This document shows, one piece after another, positions 18,637 through 27,460 of a DNA stretch of 64,000 nt. The position numbers were made by a program, and so were the translations under genes. Numbering within the stretch: the stretch's first letter is position 1; every line of letters begins with the position of its first letter. Source of the stretch: Mariniphaga sp040772505 (lineage in GTDB: Bacteria > Bacteroidota > Bacteroidia > Bacteroidales > Prolixibacteraceae); NCBI GenBank assembly GCA_040772505.1, contig JAXGYA010000005.1, forward strand, positions 124,001 through 188,000, given 5' to 3'. The notes under the pieces are model-generated. The model saw nothing but the letters and a program-made list of their open reading frames with translations. It had not been told where the DNA came from and made no database searches.

Positions 18637-19794
18637 ATGAGGGCAATCACTCTTTTTTTCATCACCTTCCTTTTATCCTTTCATTTATACTCCCAGTCCG
18701 ACTTTAACGGATTGAACATGAACATGGGTAATCTTTACCGTCTTTCCGATGCCAAAACCCGATCCATCAGTCCGGAAAACTTCACCGGCGAAAAGGGGAA
18801 AGGCGGTATGGCTGTTCCTGATTCTGATGCACCCAAAAACACCGCAAACGCATCACATGCCGCCCGCGATTTGGGACAGGGCTGGAAAGTCAATCCTTTC
18901 ATCCGGATTCAACCCGGTGAAACCTATACCCTTGCAGAAATTGACGGTCCCGGTGCAATTCAGCATATCTGGATGACGCCAACGGGAAACTGGAAATTCT
19001 CTATCATCCGGTTCTACTGGGATGATGAAGACACACCGTCGGTTGAAGTGCCGGTGGGTGATTTTTTCGCAATGGGCTGGAATGAATATGCTCCGCTAAG
19101 CTCGCTGGCGGTTTGCGTAAATCCGGGAAGCGCTTTCAACTGCTACTGGCCCATGCCGTTTCGCAAAAAATGCAAAATCACAATGGAAAACATCAACGAC
19201 AAGGATGCAATGACACTTTACTATCAGATTGACTACACCCTGACGGAAGTGCCGGAAGATGCCGCCTATTTTCATGCACAGTACCGGCAGGCGTTTCCCA
19301 ATGAAACATCCGACTATACCGTCATTGACAATATCAAGGGCAAAGGTCATTTTGTTGGCGTTTACATGGCGTGGGGAATAAACAACAACGGCTGGTGGGG
19401 CGAAGGGGAAATCAAATTTTTCATGGATGGCGACAACAAGTTTCCAACTATTTGCGGCACAGGCACTGAAGATTATTTCTGTGGTTCCTACAATTTTGAC
19501 CGGAACGGGCAATATAGCGTTTTCAACACACCATACGCAGGCCTGCATCAGGTCATTCGCCCTGACGGGACTTACAGATCACAACAACGTTTTGGGCTAT
19601 ACCGCTGGCATGTTCTGGACCCCATTCGCTTTGAAAAAGATTTAAGAATCACAATTCAGGACCTGGGATGGAGGCACGGCGGAAGATATCTTCCCCAAAA
19701 ATCGGATATTTCATCGGTTACATACTGGTATCAGTCTGAGCCGCATTCAAAATTCCCAAAACTCCCCGGTTGGGAAGAACTGGAAATCAATTAA
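18637..19794 (+). CDS. DUF2961 / GH172 family glycosidase, exported
   Basis: A 385-residue protein with signal peptide MRAITLFFITFLLSFHLYSQ. The DUF2961 domain (now CAZy GH172) is recognised by GPGAIQHIWMTP, FYWDDEDTPSVEVPVGDFFAMG, CYWPMPFRKKCKITMEN and GTGTEDYFCGSYNF. GH172 enzymes form oligomers and act on alpha-D-arabinofuranosides, alpha-D-fructofuranosides or related linkages; acidic residues in VEVPVGDFF and GTGTEDYF are the likely catalytic region. The substrate is not known here. The FucP-type transporter begins 53 bases downstream, suggesting a small sugar-use operon in which the glycosidase frees a monosaccharide that is then imported. Confidence 0.85.
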   Translation: MRAITLFFITFLLSFHLYSQSDFNGLNMNMGNLYRLSDAKTRSISPENFTGEKGKGGMAVPDSDAPKNTANASHAARDLGQGWKVNPFIRIQPGETYTLAEIDGPGAIQHIWMTPTGNWKFSIIRFYWDDEDTPSVEVPVGDFFAMGWNEYAPLSSLAVCVNPGSAFNCYWPMPFRKKCKITMENINDKDAMTLYYQIDYTLTEVPEDAAYFHAQYRQAFPNETSDYTVIDNIKGKGHFVGVYMAWGINNNGWWGEGEIKFFMDGDNKFPTICGTGTEDYFCGSYNFDRNGQYSVFNTPYAGLHQVIRPDGTYRSQQRFGLYRWHVLDPIRFEKDLRITIQDLGWRHGGRYLPQKSDISSVTYWYQSEPHSKFPKLPGWEELEIN

Positions 19795-19847
19795 CTTCCC
19801 GGCACAAATTATTTTACCATCTCTCAATAGCAAAGTGAAAAACTGAT

Positions 19848-21275
19848 ATGAACAAACAGCCATTTATTCCCAAAGGTATTTTGTGGCCTTTTATACTCCT
19901 AACATCGCTGTTTTTTGCATGGGCAATACCAAATAACCTGACTGACACCATGCTGGCAGCATTTAAGAGAATCATGAGCCTGACTGACTCAAAAACTGCA
20001 TGGATTCAGGTTGCCTGCTATCTGCTCGGGTATGGAGGTTTTGCCATTCCGGCAGCTCTTTTTATCAAAAAATACACATATAAATCAGGCGTAATGTTAG
20101 GGCTTGCACTTTATGCTGCCGGAACATTTATTTTTTATCCTGCCATGCTTTTAGCCGGCGTGAACATAAACGTCAGTTTTTTAACCTTTTTGCTGGCATT
20201 AGTAGTTTTGTTTGCCGGGCTTTCCATTCTTGAAACATCGGCAAATTCCTACGTATATGCCATTGGGCCGGAGCAGACAGGAACCCGCAGGTTAAATTTC
20301 TCACAGTCATTCAATCCGTTTGGGGCAATTACGGGAGTTGTTTTGAGCCAGATTTTTATTTTATCTCAGCTCAATATGTTCAGTGCAGAGGAACGGGCAT
20401 CCCTGCCACCCGATGAGCTGATCAAAATTCAGGGAAGTGAACTGAATGCAGTTACCACAACATATGTGGCACTGGGACTGGTTATGCTGATTATTTTATT
20501 GGCTATCTATTTCACAAAAATGCCCAATGCGAGAGAAGATGATAAAAATCTGGACCTGAAAGGCACATTTAAACGGCTGTTAAAAAACAAAAACTACGTT
20601 TGGGGAGTTGTTGCCCAGTTCTTTTATGTGGGGGCTCAAATTGCCGTGTGGTCGTTTATCATTCGCTATGCAGTTCAACAACTTAATCTGGACACCCTTG
20701 TTGCCGGCCTGGGAAAGAATGCCTCAGCTGAGGAGATAATAGCAAAACTTCGTAACGTTGAACCATTGGCTGCCGGATTCTACAATTTTACTGAAATGTT
20801 AGGGATAAAAGCATTTCTGCCCCGCACAACAGAGCAGGCAGGAGCAACTTACTATATTCTTTCGCTGATACTGTTCGTTACCGGACGCTTCACCTTCACC
20901 TGGCTGATGAAATACTTTGCACCGCGCACTTTGCTGACAGTGCTTTCCTTTGTTGCAGCGGCATGCAGTCTGCTCACCGTTTACGGTGAGGGGTGGGCAG
21001 GTATTTACGCTTTAGTGGGCATTTCCGGTTGCATGTCGCTGATGTTTCCCACAATTTATGGGTTAGGCGTTACCGGACTGGGAGACGACACCAAAATCGG
21101 AGGAGCGGGAATGATTATGGCAATTGCAGGAGCAGCCGTTCTGACTCAAATTCAGGGTATTGTTTCCGACCAGGCAGGAAGTATTAAAATAGCCTTTTGG
21201 GTGCCTGCAGTTGCTTTTATGATTATCATGTATTACAGTGCTGTGGTTAGCAGAAAAACGGCAATTACAGGATAA
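19848..21275 (+). CDS. FucP-type sugar:H+ symporter (MFS)
   Basis: A 475-residue major facilitator with 12 hydrophobic helices, most like the L-fucose permease FucP subgroup. Marks are FFAWAIPNNLTDTMLAAFKRIM in helix 1, AWIQVACYLLGYGGFAIPAA, and VLFAGLSILETSANSYVYAIGPE in helix 4. FucP members import L-fucose or other hexoses with protons. A longer loop between helices 7 and 8 (LVAGLGKNASAEEIIAKL...) is often seen in Bacteroidota members. Its position just behind a GH172 enzyme suggests the substrate is the sugar released by that enzyme, so fucose is not assured. Confidence 0.85.
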   Translation: MNKQPFIPKGILWPFILLTSLFFAWAIPNNLTDTMLAAFKRIMSLTDSKTAWIQVACYLLGYGGFAIPAALFIKKYTYKSGVMLGLALYAAGTFIFYPAMLLAGVNINVSFLTFLLALVVLFAGLSILETSANSYVYAIGPEQTGTRRLNFSQSFNPFGAITGVVLSQIFILSQLNMFSAEERASLPPDELIKIQGSELNAVTTTYVALGLVMLIILLAIYFTKMPNAREDDKNLDLKGTFKRLLKNKNYVWGVVAQFFYVGAQIAVWSFIIRYAVQQLNLDTLVAGLGKNASAEEIIAKLRNVEPLAAGFYNFTEMLGIKAFLPRTTEQAGATYYILSLILFVTGRFTFTWLMKYFAPRTLLTVLSFVAAACSLLTVYGEGWAGIYALVGISGCMSLMFPTIYGLGVTGLGDDTKIGGAGMIMAIAGAAVLTQIQGIVSDQAGSIKIAFWVPAVAFMIIMYYSAVVSRKTAITG

Positions 21276-21328
21276 ACAGGGAACAAACTCTGATTTCGGT
21301 TGTTAGTACCAACTGAAATCAGAATGAT

Positions 21329-21628
21329 ATGATTGCAAGATTAAAGAAAAAGTGGAACGTAAAAAATAATTTTCAGCTGGTTTTGATTCTCATCGTTTTT
21401 TCAATAACCGGCAGTGCATCAATAATTGTAAAAAAAGCTGCATTTCAATGGATAGGAATTGACGGAGATACTGCACTTTGGCTAAAGATTCCACTCTATG
21501 TTTTGATTGTTTTCCCTGCCTATCAGGTTCTGCTTCTGATAATCGGCACGCTGTTCGGGCAGTTCAGATTCGTCTGGGAAATGGAGAAAAAAATTTTTTC
21601 ACTCTTTGATTTCAGAATGAAAAGATGA
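21329..21628 (+). CDS. Small DUF6787-like membrane protein
   Basis: A 99-residue protein with two hydrophobic helices (about 18-36 and 50-72) and basic ends. The pattern KKKWNVKNNFQLVLILIVFSITGS at the start and FGQFRFVWEMEKK near the end resembles the DUF6787 family of Bacteroidota; this family name is from memory. The function is unknown. The stop overlaps the msrA start by 4 bases (ATGA), so the two are translationally coupled. Confidence 0.65.
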   Translation: MIARLKKKWNVKNNFQLVLILIVFSITGSASIIVKKAAFQWIGIDGDTALWLKIPLYVLIVFPAYQVLLLIIGTLFGQFRFVWEMEKKIFSLFDFRMKR

Positions 21629-22233
21629 ATTTAATTTTACTCATTATAACAACACTTTTTATGAATTCGTTTTCGGAACAGAACAAAAATGTTGAACAAG
21701 CCACTTTGGGAGGGGGATGTTTCTGGTGTACCGAAGCAATTTTCCTGAAGCTTAACGGAGTTGAAGAAGTAAAATCCGGATATAGCGGCGGGAAAATTAA
21801 AAATCCTTCATACCGTGAGGTTTGCACAGGACGCACCGGACATGCCGAAGTGATTCAAATTACTTTTGACCCTAAAATAATCAGTTTTGCGGAAATTCTT
21901 GAAGTTTTTTTTGCAACCCACGATCCCACCACATTAAACCGTCAGGGAAATGATATTGGCACTCAGTACAGGTCAGTAATTTTCTATCACAATGAAGAGC
22001 AGAAAAAAATAGCTGAAAAAGTTTTATCCCTGCTCGAAAAAGATAAAGTGTATGACAATCCGGTTGTTACCGAAATTACTCCTTTCAGTAATTTTTATCT
22101 TGCCGAAAATTACCATAACAATTATTTCGAACAAAATCCTGCTCAGCCATACTGCCAATTTGTGATTGCTCCGAAAGTGGAAAAGTTTCAAAAAATTTTC
22201 AAGGAGAAATTAAAGCAACTGGCAGTGAAGTGA
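21625..22233 (+). CDS. msrA: Peptide-methionine (S)-S-oxide reductase MsrA
   Basis: Repairs oxidised proteins by reducing the S-epimer of methionine sulfoxide. The catalytic motif GCFWC is present with Cys32 and Cys35 (LGGGCFWCTEAIF), followed by GYSGGKIKNPSYREVCTGRTGHAE and FFATHDPTTLNRQGNDIGTQYRS, all typical. An 18-residue hydrophobic N-terminus precedes the domain, so the protein may be exported or membrane-anchored, consistent with repair in the envelope. It overlaps the small membrane protein gene upstream by 4 bases and ends before a strong terminator hairpin. Confidence 0.95.
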   Translation: MNLILLIITTLFMNSFSEQNKNVEQATLGGGCFWCTEAIFLKLNGVEEVKSGYSGGKIKNPSYREVCTGRTGHAEVIQITFDPKIISFAEILEVFFATHDPTTLNRQGNDIGTQYRSVIFYHNEEQKKIAEKVLSLLEKDKVYDNPVVTEITPFSNFYLAENYHNNYFEQNPAQPYCQFVIAPKVEKFQKIFKEKLKQLAVK

Positions 22234-22310
22234 CTGACAATGGCAATTAAAGAAACTAAACAAAATTAATTAATTCGATGTCTTATTGACAATTAACTAC
22301 GAGAAAGAAG

Positions 22311-22340
22311 AAATGGAAGACAAATGTCTTCCATTTTTTT
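22311..22340. terminator. Bidirectional intrinsic terminator
   Basis: Perfect 12-bp arms AAATGGAAGACA (22311-22322) and TGTCTTCCATTT (22325-22336) with a 2-base loop are followed on the plus strand by a T run to 22340. The left arm begins with A's, so it also serves the minus strand. It separates msrA (plus) from the DUF1080 gene, which converges from the minus strand and ends at 22360. Confidence 0.85.
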
Positions 22341-22359
22341 AAACTGTAATTTATGTTTT

Positions 22360-23118
22360 TCACAATTCCCTGATCCAGATATTTTTGAAACTTACCGGAT
22401 TTCCATGGTCCTGAAGGATAACACTTCCCGGTCCGTGTTTTTTGATGCTGTATTCCGGAATTCCGATATATTCGGTAGGACCGCGCACTGACACATTGTT
22501 TTGCACCAACACACCGTTGTGAAGCACGGTTACTCTTGGCGGAGTAAAATAAGTGCCGTCATCATTAAACCGCGGTGCGGTGTAAATAATATCATAGGTC
22601 TGCCATTCACCCGGCGCTTTACAGGCATTCACAAGCGGAGCGTGCTGTTTATAAATACTGGCAGCCTGTCCGTTGCGATAGCTTCGATTATCGTAACTGT
22701 CCAAAATCTGCACTTCATATCTCTCCTGCAGAAAAATACCGCTATTCCCGCGCCCCTGGCTTGTTCCGACAATTTCTGTTGGTGAACGCCATTCAATATG
22801 CAACTGAAAATCATTAAACACACGTTTGGTTTTTATGACTCCCTCCCCTTTCACAACCGTAACGCATCCATCTTCCACTTTCCATCCAGGCACTCCGCCT
22901 TTTCCGTTGGTCCACTCTCGTCCGATATCAACACCATCAAAAAGCACAATAGCATCCGAGGGCGCATCCAGAGGGGTTGCTCCGGGAGTAACTACCGGAA
23001 CTTCAGGGTCCCAGATTTCAGTCATTTCAGGTTTCATGGGCATAGGGCTATCAGTTTGGGCAAACACTTGAAAAACTGCAAACAGCAGTAACACAGATAT
23101 AATTCCAATTTTTTTCAT
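22360..23118 (-). CDS. DUF1080 (3-keto-disaccharide hydrolase-like) secreted protein
   Basis: A 252-residue protein with signal peptide MKKIGIISVLLLFAVFQVFAQ. The DUF1080 (LamG-like jelly roll) domain is seen in LFDGVDIGREWTNGKG, WKVEDGCVTVVKGEGVIKTK, FQLHIEWRSP, GRGNSGIFLQERYEVQILDSY and IYKQHAPLVNACKAPGEWQTYDI. Members act as periplasmic 3-keto-glycoside hydrolases or as carbohydrate-binding proteins. The exact substrate is unknown. It lies alone between two terminator-like regions, 42 bases beyond the phosphosugar mutase stop. Confidence 0.88.
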   Translation of the reverse strand: MKKIGIISVLLLFAVFQVFAQTDSPMPMKPEMTEIWDPEVPVVTPGATPLDAPSDAIVLFDGVDIGREWTNGKGGVPGWKVEDGCVTVVKGEGVIKTKRVFNDFQLHIEWRSPTEIVGTSQGRGNSGIFLQERYEVQILDSYDNRSYRNGQAASIYKQHAPLVNACKAPGEWQTYDIIYTAPRFNDDGTYFTPPRVTVLHNGVLVQNNVSVRGPTEYIGIPEYSIKKHGPGSVILQDHGNPVSFKNIWIREL

Positions 23119-23160
23119 TTTAAAAAATTTATTTGGTTGACAATAAAATAATCCCTCTCT

Positions 23161-24903
23161 TTAAAGATTCAGCTCCTCAATTATAGAATCAATTTTTGCA
23201 TCGGCGGCTTGTTCGGCTCTATCGTAATCTGCACGTGAATTCAGTTTTTCTTTCACTTCAAAGTAGAACTTCATTTTTGGTTCCGTTCCTGAAGGACGAA
23301 TTGAGATTTTTGTTCCATCGTTAGTGAAAAACTGAAGAACATTTGATGTAACTTTCTGATCAATTTTTCTCTCATCACCGGTAATCATATTTTTTGCCTT
23401 CAGTAGTGAATAATCTTTAATCCATTCTACCCGCGAGCCGCCAATGTTCTGCGGGGGTTCCGAACGGAATTTCCGCATCATCTTCTGAATTTCATCTGCA
23501 CCCTCCTTTCCGGGACGGGCGATTGATTTCATTCTTTCCCGGGAATAACCGTACTCAAGGTAAATATCCTGAAGTAGCTCATACAATGTTTTACCCTGTT
23601 CCTTTGCCCATGCCGTGATTTCAGCCATCAGCGCGCAAGATGAGATTGCATCTTTGTCGCGCACAAAATCGGCAGGCATAAATCCAAAGCTCTCTTCGCC
23701 GCCGCCTATGAATTTTTTCTTCTCTTCATTTTCGCGGATTACTTCAGCAATAAACTTAAATCCGGTATAAACATCATAAAGTTCAATGTCATTTTTAGAA
23801 GCTATTTCAGCAATCAATTCGGTGGAAACAATGGTTTTTACGATATATTCATTGCCCTTCAGCAAGCCGGATTTCTTCATTTGAGTGATAATGTAGTAGA
23901 AGAATATCAGCGCAGTCTGATTCCCGTTAAGTATCACAAACTTACCCTTATCGTTTTTAACTGCCACGCCATAACGGTCAGCATCAGGGTCGGTTGCCAT
24001 TATCAGTTCGGCATCTACCTCATAACCCTTTTTAATAGCCATATCCATGGCTGCCTCTTCCTCCGGATTGGGCGAAATAACTGTGGGAAAATCACCACTT
24101 ACAATATCCTGTTCGGGCACATTTATAATATTTGTGAATCCAAACTTCCGCAAGGCTGCTGGTCCAAGCTTCACTGCCGTACCATGAATTGGAGTAAACA
24201 CAATTTTCATATCCTTGTGCTTTTCCACAACCTCGGGGGACAACGAAACGCTCTTCACTTTTTTAAGGAATTTATTATCCATCTCTTCACCCATGATTTC
24301 AATATGATCGTCAGAACCATCAAAACGGATATCTTCAACCTTCACTTTCGACACCTCCTCAACAATATTGACATCGTGGGGTGGAACTACCTGAGAACCA
24401 TCGTTCCAGTATGCTTTGTATCCGTTGTACTCTTTCGGATTGTGCGATGCGGTAATCATAATTCCGCTTTGGCAACCAAGCTCTCTGATTGCAAATGAGA
24501 GTTCGGGAGTCGGTCTCAAATCTTCAAACAGATAGGCTTTAATTCCGTTTGTCGCAAAAACTTTTGCGCTGCTTTCGGCAAAAGTACGGCTGTTGTTGCG
24601 GCAATCGTGCCCAATGGCAACTTTAATCTGCGGCAAATGGGCAAACTCCTTTTTCAGATAATTGGCAAGTCCCTGATTTGCAGCCCCGATTGTATATTTA
24701 TTCACGCGATTGGTACCTGCCCCCATAATTCCGCGAAGACCGCCGGTGCCAAACTCCAGGTTTTTGTAAAAAGCATCTATCAACTCCGTTTTATCATCAG
24801 CGTCAAGCATCCTCCTGACCTCCGTGCGCGTTTCTTCATCATATTTGTCTGAAAGCCACTCTTGTGCTCTCTCCTGCACTTGCTTTAATAATTCTTTTTC
24901 CAT
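23161..24903 (-). CDS. Phosphohexomutase (phosphoglucomutase/phosphomannomutase family)
   Basis: A 580-residue alpha-D-phosphohexomutase that interconverts 1-phospho and 6-phospho sugars. The phosphoserine loop is ITASHNPKEYNGYKAYW, the metal loop ATDPDADRYGVAV, the sugar loop GGGEESFGFM, and the phosphate-binding end RPSGTEPKMKFYF. The length fits the long PGM2-like subfamily of Bacteroidota. It starts 11 bases beyond rfbD in the same direction, so it is likely the last gene of the dTDP-rhamnose operon, supplying glucose-1-phosphate for RfbA. Confidence 0.93.
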   Translation of the reverse strand: MEKELLKQVQERAQEWLSDKYDEETRTEVRRMLDADDKTELIDAFYKNLEFGTGGLRGIMGAGTNRVNKYTIGAANQGLANYLKKEFAHLPQIKVAIGHDCRNNSRTFAESSAKVFATNGIKAYLFEDLRPTPELSFAIRELGCQSGIMITASHNPKEYNGYKAYWNDGSQVVPPHDVNIVEEVSKVKVEDIRFDGSDDHIEIMGEEMDNKFLKKVKSVSLSPEVVEKHKDMKIVFTPIHGTAVKLGPAALRKFGFTNIINVPEQDIVSGDFPTVISPNPEEEAAMDMAIKKGYEVDAELIMATDPDADRYGVAVKNDKGKFVILNGNQTALIFFYYIITQMKKSGLLKGNEYIVKTIVSTELIAEIASKNDIELYDVYTGFKFIAEVIRENEEKKKFIGGGEESFGFMPADFVRDKDAISSCALMAEITAWAKEQGKTLYELLQDIYLEYGYSRERMKSIARPGKEGADEIQKMMRKFRSEPPQNIGGSRVEWIKDYSLLKAKNMITGDERKIDQKVTSNVLQFFTNDGTKISIRPSGTEPKMKFYFEVKEKLNSRADYDRAEQAADAKIDSIIEELNL

Positions 24904-24914
24904 AATTATATCTT

Positions 24915-25778
24915 TTAAAGTTTTTTCAGGAATTGTTTCAAACTCTCTTTCCAGTATGGAATTTCCAGATTAAAAGTAGTTTTAATTTTTGATTTATTCA
25001 ACACACTAAAATGTGGCCTCTGCACAGATGAATGGAATTCATCCGACAAAACCGGGTTTACTTTACATTCTATTCCGGCTAATTCAAAAATTGCTTTGGC
25101 AAAATCATACCAGCTTGCCACACCTTCGTTTGAATAATGATAAATTCCGCCATTTTTTTTCCGGCTGTTTTTATCGTCATGGCTGATTACCGAGAGTGCG
25201 GCACGCGCCAAATCTTCAGCACATGTTGGTGTTCCAACCTGATCAAAAACAACATTCAGTGTATCACGCTCCTGCCCCATCCTAAGCATTGTTTTAACAA
25301 AATTCTTTCCATAGGAAGAGTAGAGCCACGATGTGCGAATGATTATTGTATCAGAATTAACTTCAAGGCATCGCCTTTCGCCGGCAAACTTGGTAGCTCC
25401 ATAAACTCCCAAAGGATTTACGGTGTCTGTTTCTCTATATGGGACAGGTGATTTTCCATCGAAAACATAATCTGTTGAGACATGAATAAATCCTGCCTGC
25501 GACTCTTTAGCCGCTTCGGCTAAAACTCCGGGAGCAACCGTATTGACAGCCCTTGCAGTTTCAATATCTGCCTCTGCATTTTCAACAGCAGTGTATGCCG
25601 CACAATTAATTAAGAATCCCGGATTAATTTTTTGAAAATATTCCGCTACGCTCTTTTCATCAGTTATGTCTAATGAATCAGCATCGGTGAAAAAAAACTC
25701 CCATTGCGAAAATTGTGCTGACAACTCCTTAATTGTGCTTCCCAGCTGTCCGTATGCGCCTGTAACCAGAATCTTCAT
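24915..25778 (-). CDS. rfbD: dTDP-4-dehydrorhamnose reductase
   Basis: Final enzyme of dTDP-L-rhamnose synthesis; it reduces dTDP-4-keto-L-rhamnose with NAD(P)H. The short-chain dehydrogenase fold shows TGAYGQLGSTI at the N-terminus and the YGATKFAGE active-site Tyr-x3-Lys. HVSTDYVFDGKSPVPYRETD is characteristic of RfbD. The 287-residue length is normal. The ATG overlaps the rfbC stop by 4 bases, indicating translational coupling. Confidence 0.95.
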   Translation of the reverse strand: MKILVTGAYGQLGSTIKELSAQFSQWEFFFTDADSLDITDEKSVAEYFQKINPGFLINCAAYTAVENAEADIETARAVNTVAPGVLAEAAKESQAGFIHVSTDYVFDGKSPVPYRETDTVNPLGVYGATKFAGERRCLEVNSDTIIIRTSWLYSSYGKNFVKTMLRMGQERDTLNVVFDQVGTPTCAEDLARAALSVISHDDKNSRKKNGGIYHYSNEGVASWYDFAKAIFELAGIECKVNPVLSDEFHSSVQRPHFSVLNKSKIKTTFNLEIPYWKESLKQFLKKL

Positions 25779-26338
25779 AAACTTCCAAATTTAAAATTCA
25801 TTTCTGCCTCTTTAAAAAAGGGCGCTTTCATGTCTTTCCCGGATACTAATGTCTGAATTTCTCCAAGTTGCCAGTCAATTCCAATGGCGGAATCAAAAGG
25901 ATGGATACTTCTCTCTGAGTCAGGATGATAAAAACGATCACACTTATACGAAAAAACAGCAGTTTCACTCAAAACAGAAAATCCGTGTGCAAAGCCCTTT
26001 GGAATGAACAGTTGTTTTTTTGAGATACCATCCAGTTCAATGCCAAACCATTTTCCGAACGTTGGAGAGCCTTTTCGCAAATCAACGGCAACATCGAACA
26101 CAGTTCCGGAAATTACGCGAACCAGTTTTGCCTGAGCATGGGGAGCAAGCTGATAGTGAAGTCCGCGAACTACTCCTTTTGATGATTTTGATTCATTATC
26201 CTGAACAAAAACTGAATTTATACCATAATTTTTGTATCGCTCTTCCTGCCATGATTCAAAGAAATAACCCCTTTCATCAGAAAAAACATTGGGCTCAATT
26301 ATTAATAAACCGGGAAAAGCTGTTTTGGTAATCTTCAT
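25775..26338 (-). CDS. rfbC: dTDP-4-dehydrorhamnose 3,5-epimerase
   Basis: Epimerises dTDP-4-keto-6-deoxy-glucose at C3 and C5. A cupin-fold protein of 187 residues with GVVRGLHYQLAPHAQAKLVRV (catalytic His in RGLH), GTVFDVAVDLRKGSPTFGKW and FIPKGFAHGFSVLSE, all diagnostic. It lies between rfbA (9 bases upstream) and rfbD (4-base overlap). Confidence 0.96.
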   Translation of the reverse strand: MKITKTAFPGLLIIEPNVFSDERGYFFESWQEERYKNYGINSVFVQDNESKSSKGVVRGLHYQLAPHAQAKLVRVISGTVFDVAVDLRKGSPTFGKWFGIELDGISKKQLFIPKGFAHGFSVLSETAVFSYKCDRFYHPDSERSIHPFDSAIGIDWQLGEIQTLVSGKDMKAPFFKEAEMNFKFGSL

Positions 26339-26346
26339 AAGGTAAG

Positions 26347-27228
26347 TTAAAAAGAAAAAATTTGTTTATCCGCCAGGCGCAGCAGGTATTCCCCATACTG
26401 ATTGGAGCTAAGTGGCTTAGCCAGTTCTATCAGCTGTTCTCTCGAAATAAATCCCATTTTATATGCGATTTCCTCAATGCAAGAAACCTTTAGTCCTTGG
26501 CGCTGTTCAATGGTTGCAATAAAATTGGATGCCTGCAAAAGGCTGTCGTGAGTTCCGGTATCCAACCATGCAAATCCACGCCCTAAAAGCCTTACACTCA
26601 ACCGGTTTTCCTGAAGATATAGCCGGTTCAGATCAGTAATTTCCAGCTCTCCGCGAAGGGAAGGTTTCAGGCTTTTAGCCTTCTCAACCACATCATTTGA
26701 ATAAAAATACAATCCGGTGACAGCATAATTGGATTTGGGATTCTCCGGCTTTTCATCAATGGAAATAACTTCCCTTTTTTCATTAAACTCAACCACGCCA
26801 TAGCGCTGCGGGTCATTGACGTAGTATCCGAAAACTATGGCACCATCCTCAAGCTTTGCCGACTCTTCAAGAATTGATCTGAAATTGTAACCGTAAAATA
26901 TATTGTCACCCAAAATCAGGCATACATTACTTTCACCTATAAACTCTTCACCAAGAATGAATGCCTGCGCCAGCCCGTCGGGCGAGGGCTGGATTTTATA
27001 TGATATTTTCAGACCCAACTGGTTGCCGTTGCCAAAAAGGTTCTCATATAATTTTATGTCGGTTGGAGTGGAAATAATTAATATCTCGCGGATGCCGGCT
27101 AACATAAGTACCGACAGCGGATAATAAATCATGGGTTTGTCATAAACCGGAATAATTTGTTTGGAAACAGTCCGTGTTATGGGATAAAGCCTCGTTCCGG
27201 CACCCCCTGCAAGAATAATTCCTTTCAT
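26347..27228 (-). CDS. rfbA: Glucose-1-phosphate thymidylyltransferase
   Basis: First enzyme of dTDP-rhamnose synthesis, joining glucose-1-phosphate and dTTP. N-terminal GGAGTRLYPITRTVSKQIIPVYDKPMI is the nucleotidyltransferase signature; LGDNIFYG and the C-terminal GFAWLDTGTHDSLLQASNFI are diagnostic of RfbA. The 293-residue length is normal. It is the first gene of the minus-strand cluster rfbA-rfbC-rfbD-phosphohexomutase. rfbB, the 4,6-dehydratase, is not in this window. Confidence 0.96.
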   Translation of the reverse strand: MKGIILAGGAGTRLYPITRTVSKQIIPVYDKPMIYYPLSVLMLAGIREILIISTPTDIKLYENLFGNGNQLGLKISYKIQPSPDGLAQAFILGEEFIGESNVCLILGDNIFYGYNFRSILEESAKLEDGAIVFGYYVNDPQRYGVVEFNEKREVISIDEKPENPKSNYAVTGLYFYSNDVVEKAKSLKPSLRGELEITDLNRLYLQENRLSVRLLGRGFAWLDTGTHDSLLQASNFIATIEQRQGLKVSCIEEIAYKMGFISREQLIELAKPLSSNQYGEYLLRLADKQIFSF

Positions 27229-27376
27229 GCAAAATGGTTTAATAAAAAATTAATGGAGCTCAAAATTAATAAAATTAAGCGGGCTGCATCAATACTACAC
27301 GATAAAACATGCTGAAATTTATCTGTTAAAGAATGTGATGATAATGACACAAAACAAAAATAATAGGCTGAAAACC

Positions 27377-27407
27377 TTTGATATAAACGAATTAAGTTAT
27401 AGTTTTG
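27377..27407 (+). promoter_or_regulatory. Bacteroidota-type promoter for rpsA
   Basis: TTTG at 27377-27380 and TAGTTTTG at 27400-27407 are separated by 19 bases, an exact match to the phylum's housekeeping promoter (-33 TTTG, -7 TAnnTTTG). It lies 53 bases upstream of the rpsA ATG in the divergent gap between rfbA and rpsA, so transcription should begin near 27413. The rest of the 232-base gap is AT-rich, with nothing else recognised. Confidence 0.8.
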
Positions 27408-27460
27408 CGCGCGTTTTGAAGCAATTATAATGTCTAATTTATTAATTTATTGAAAATCAC

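Noticed and set aside
23881..24498. 205-codon plus-strand open frame
   Set aside because: Antisense to the phosphohexomutase gene and without any family-like motif.
25775..27228. Missing rfbB taken as a broken dTDP-rhamnose pathway
   Set aside because: The rfbA, rfbC and rfbD genes are intact and tightly coupled; rfbB is often encoded elsewhere in Bacteroidota, so absence from the window is not evidence of loss.
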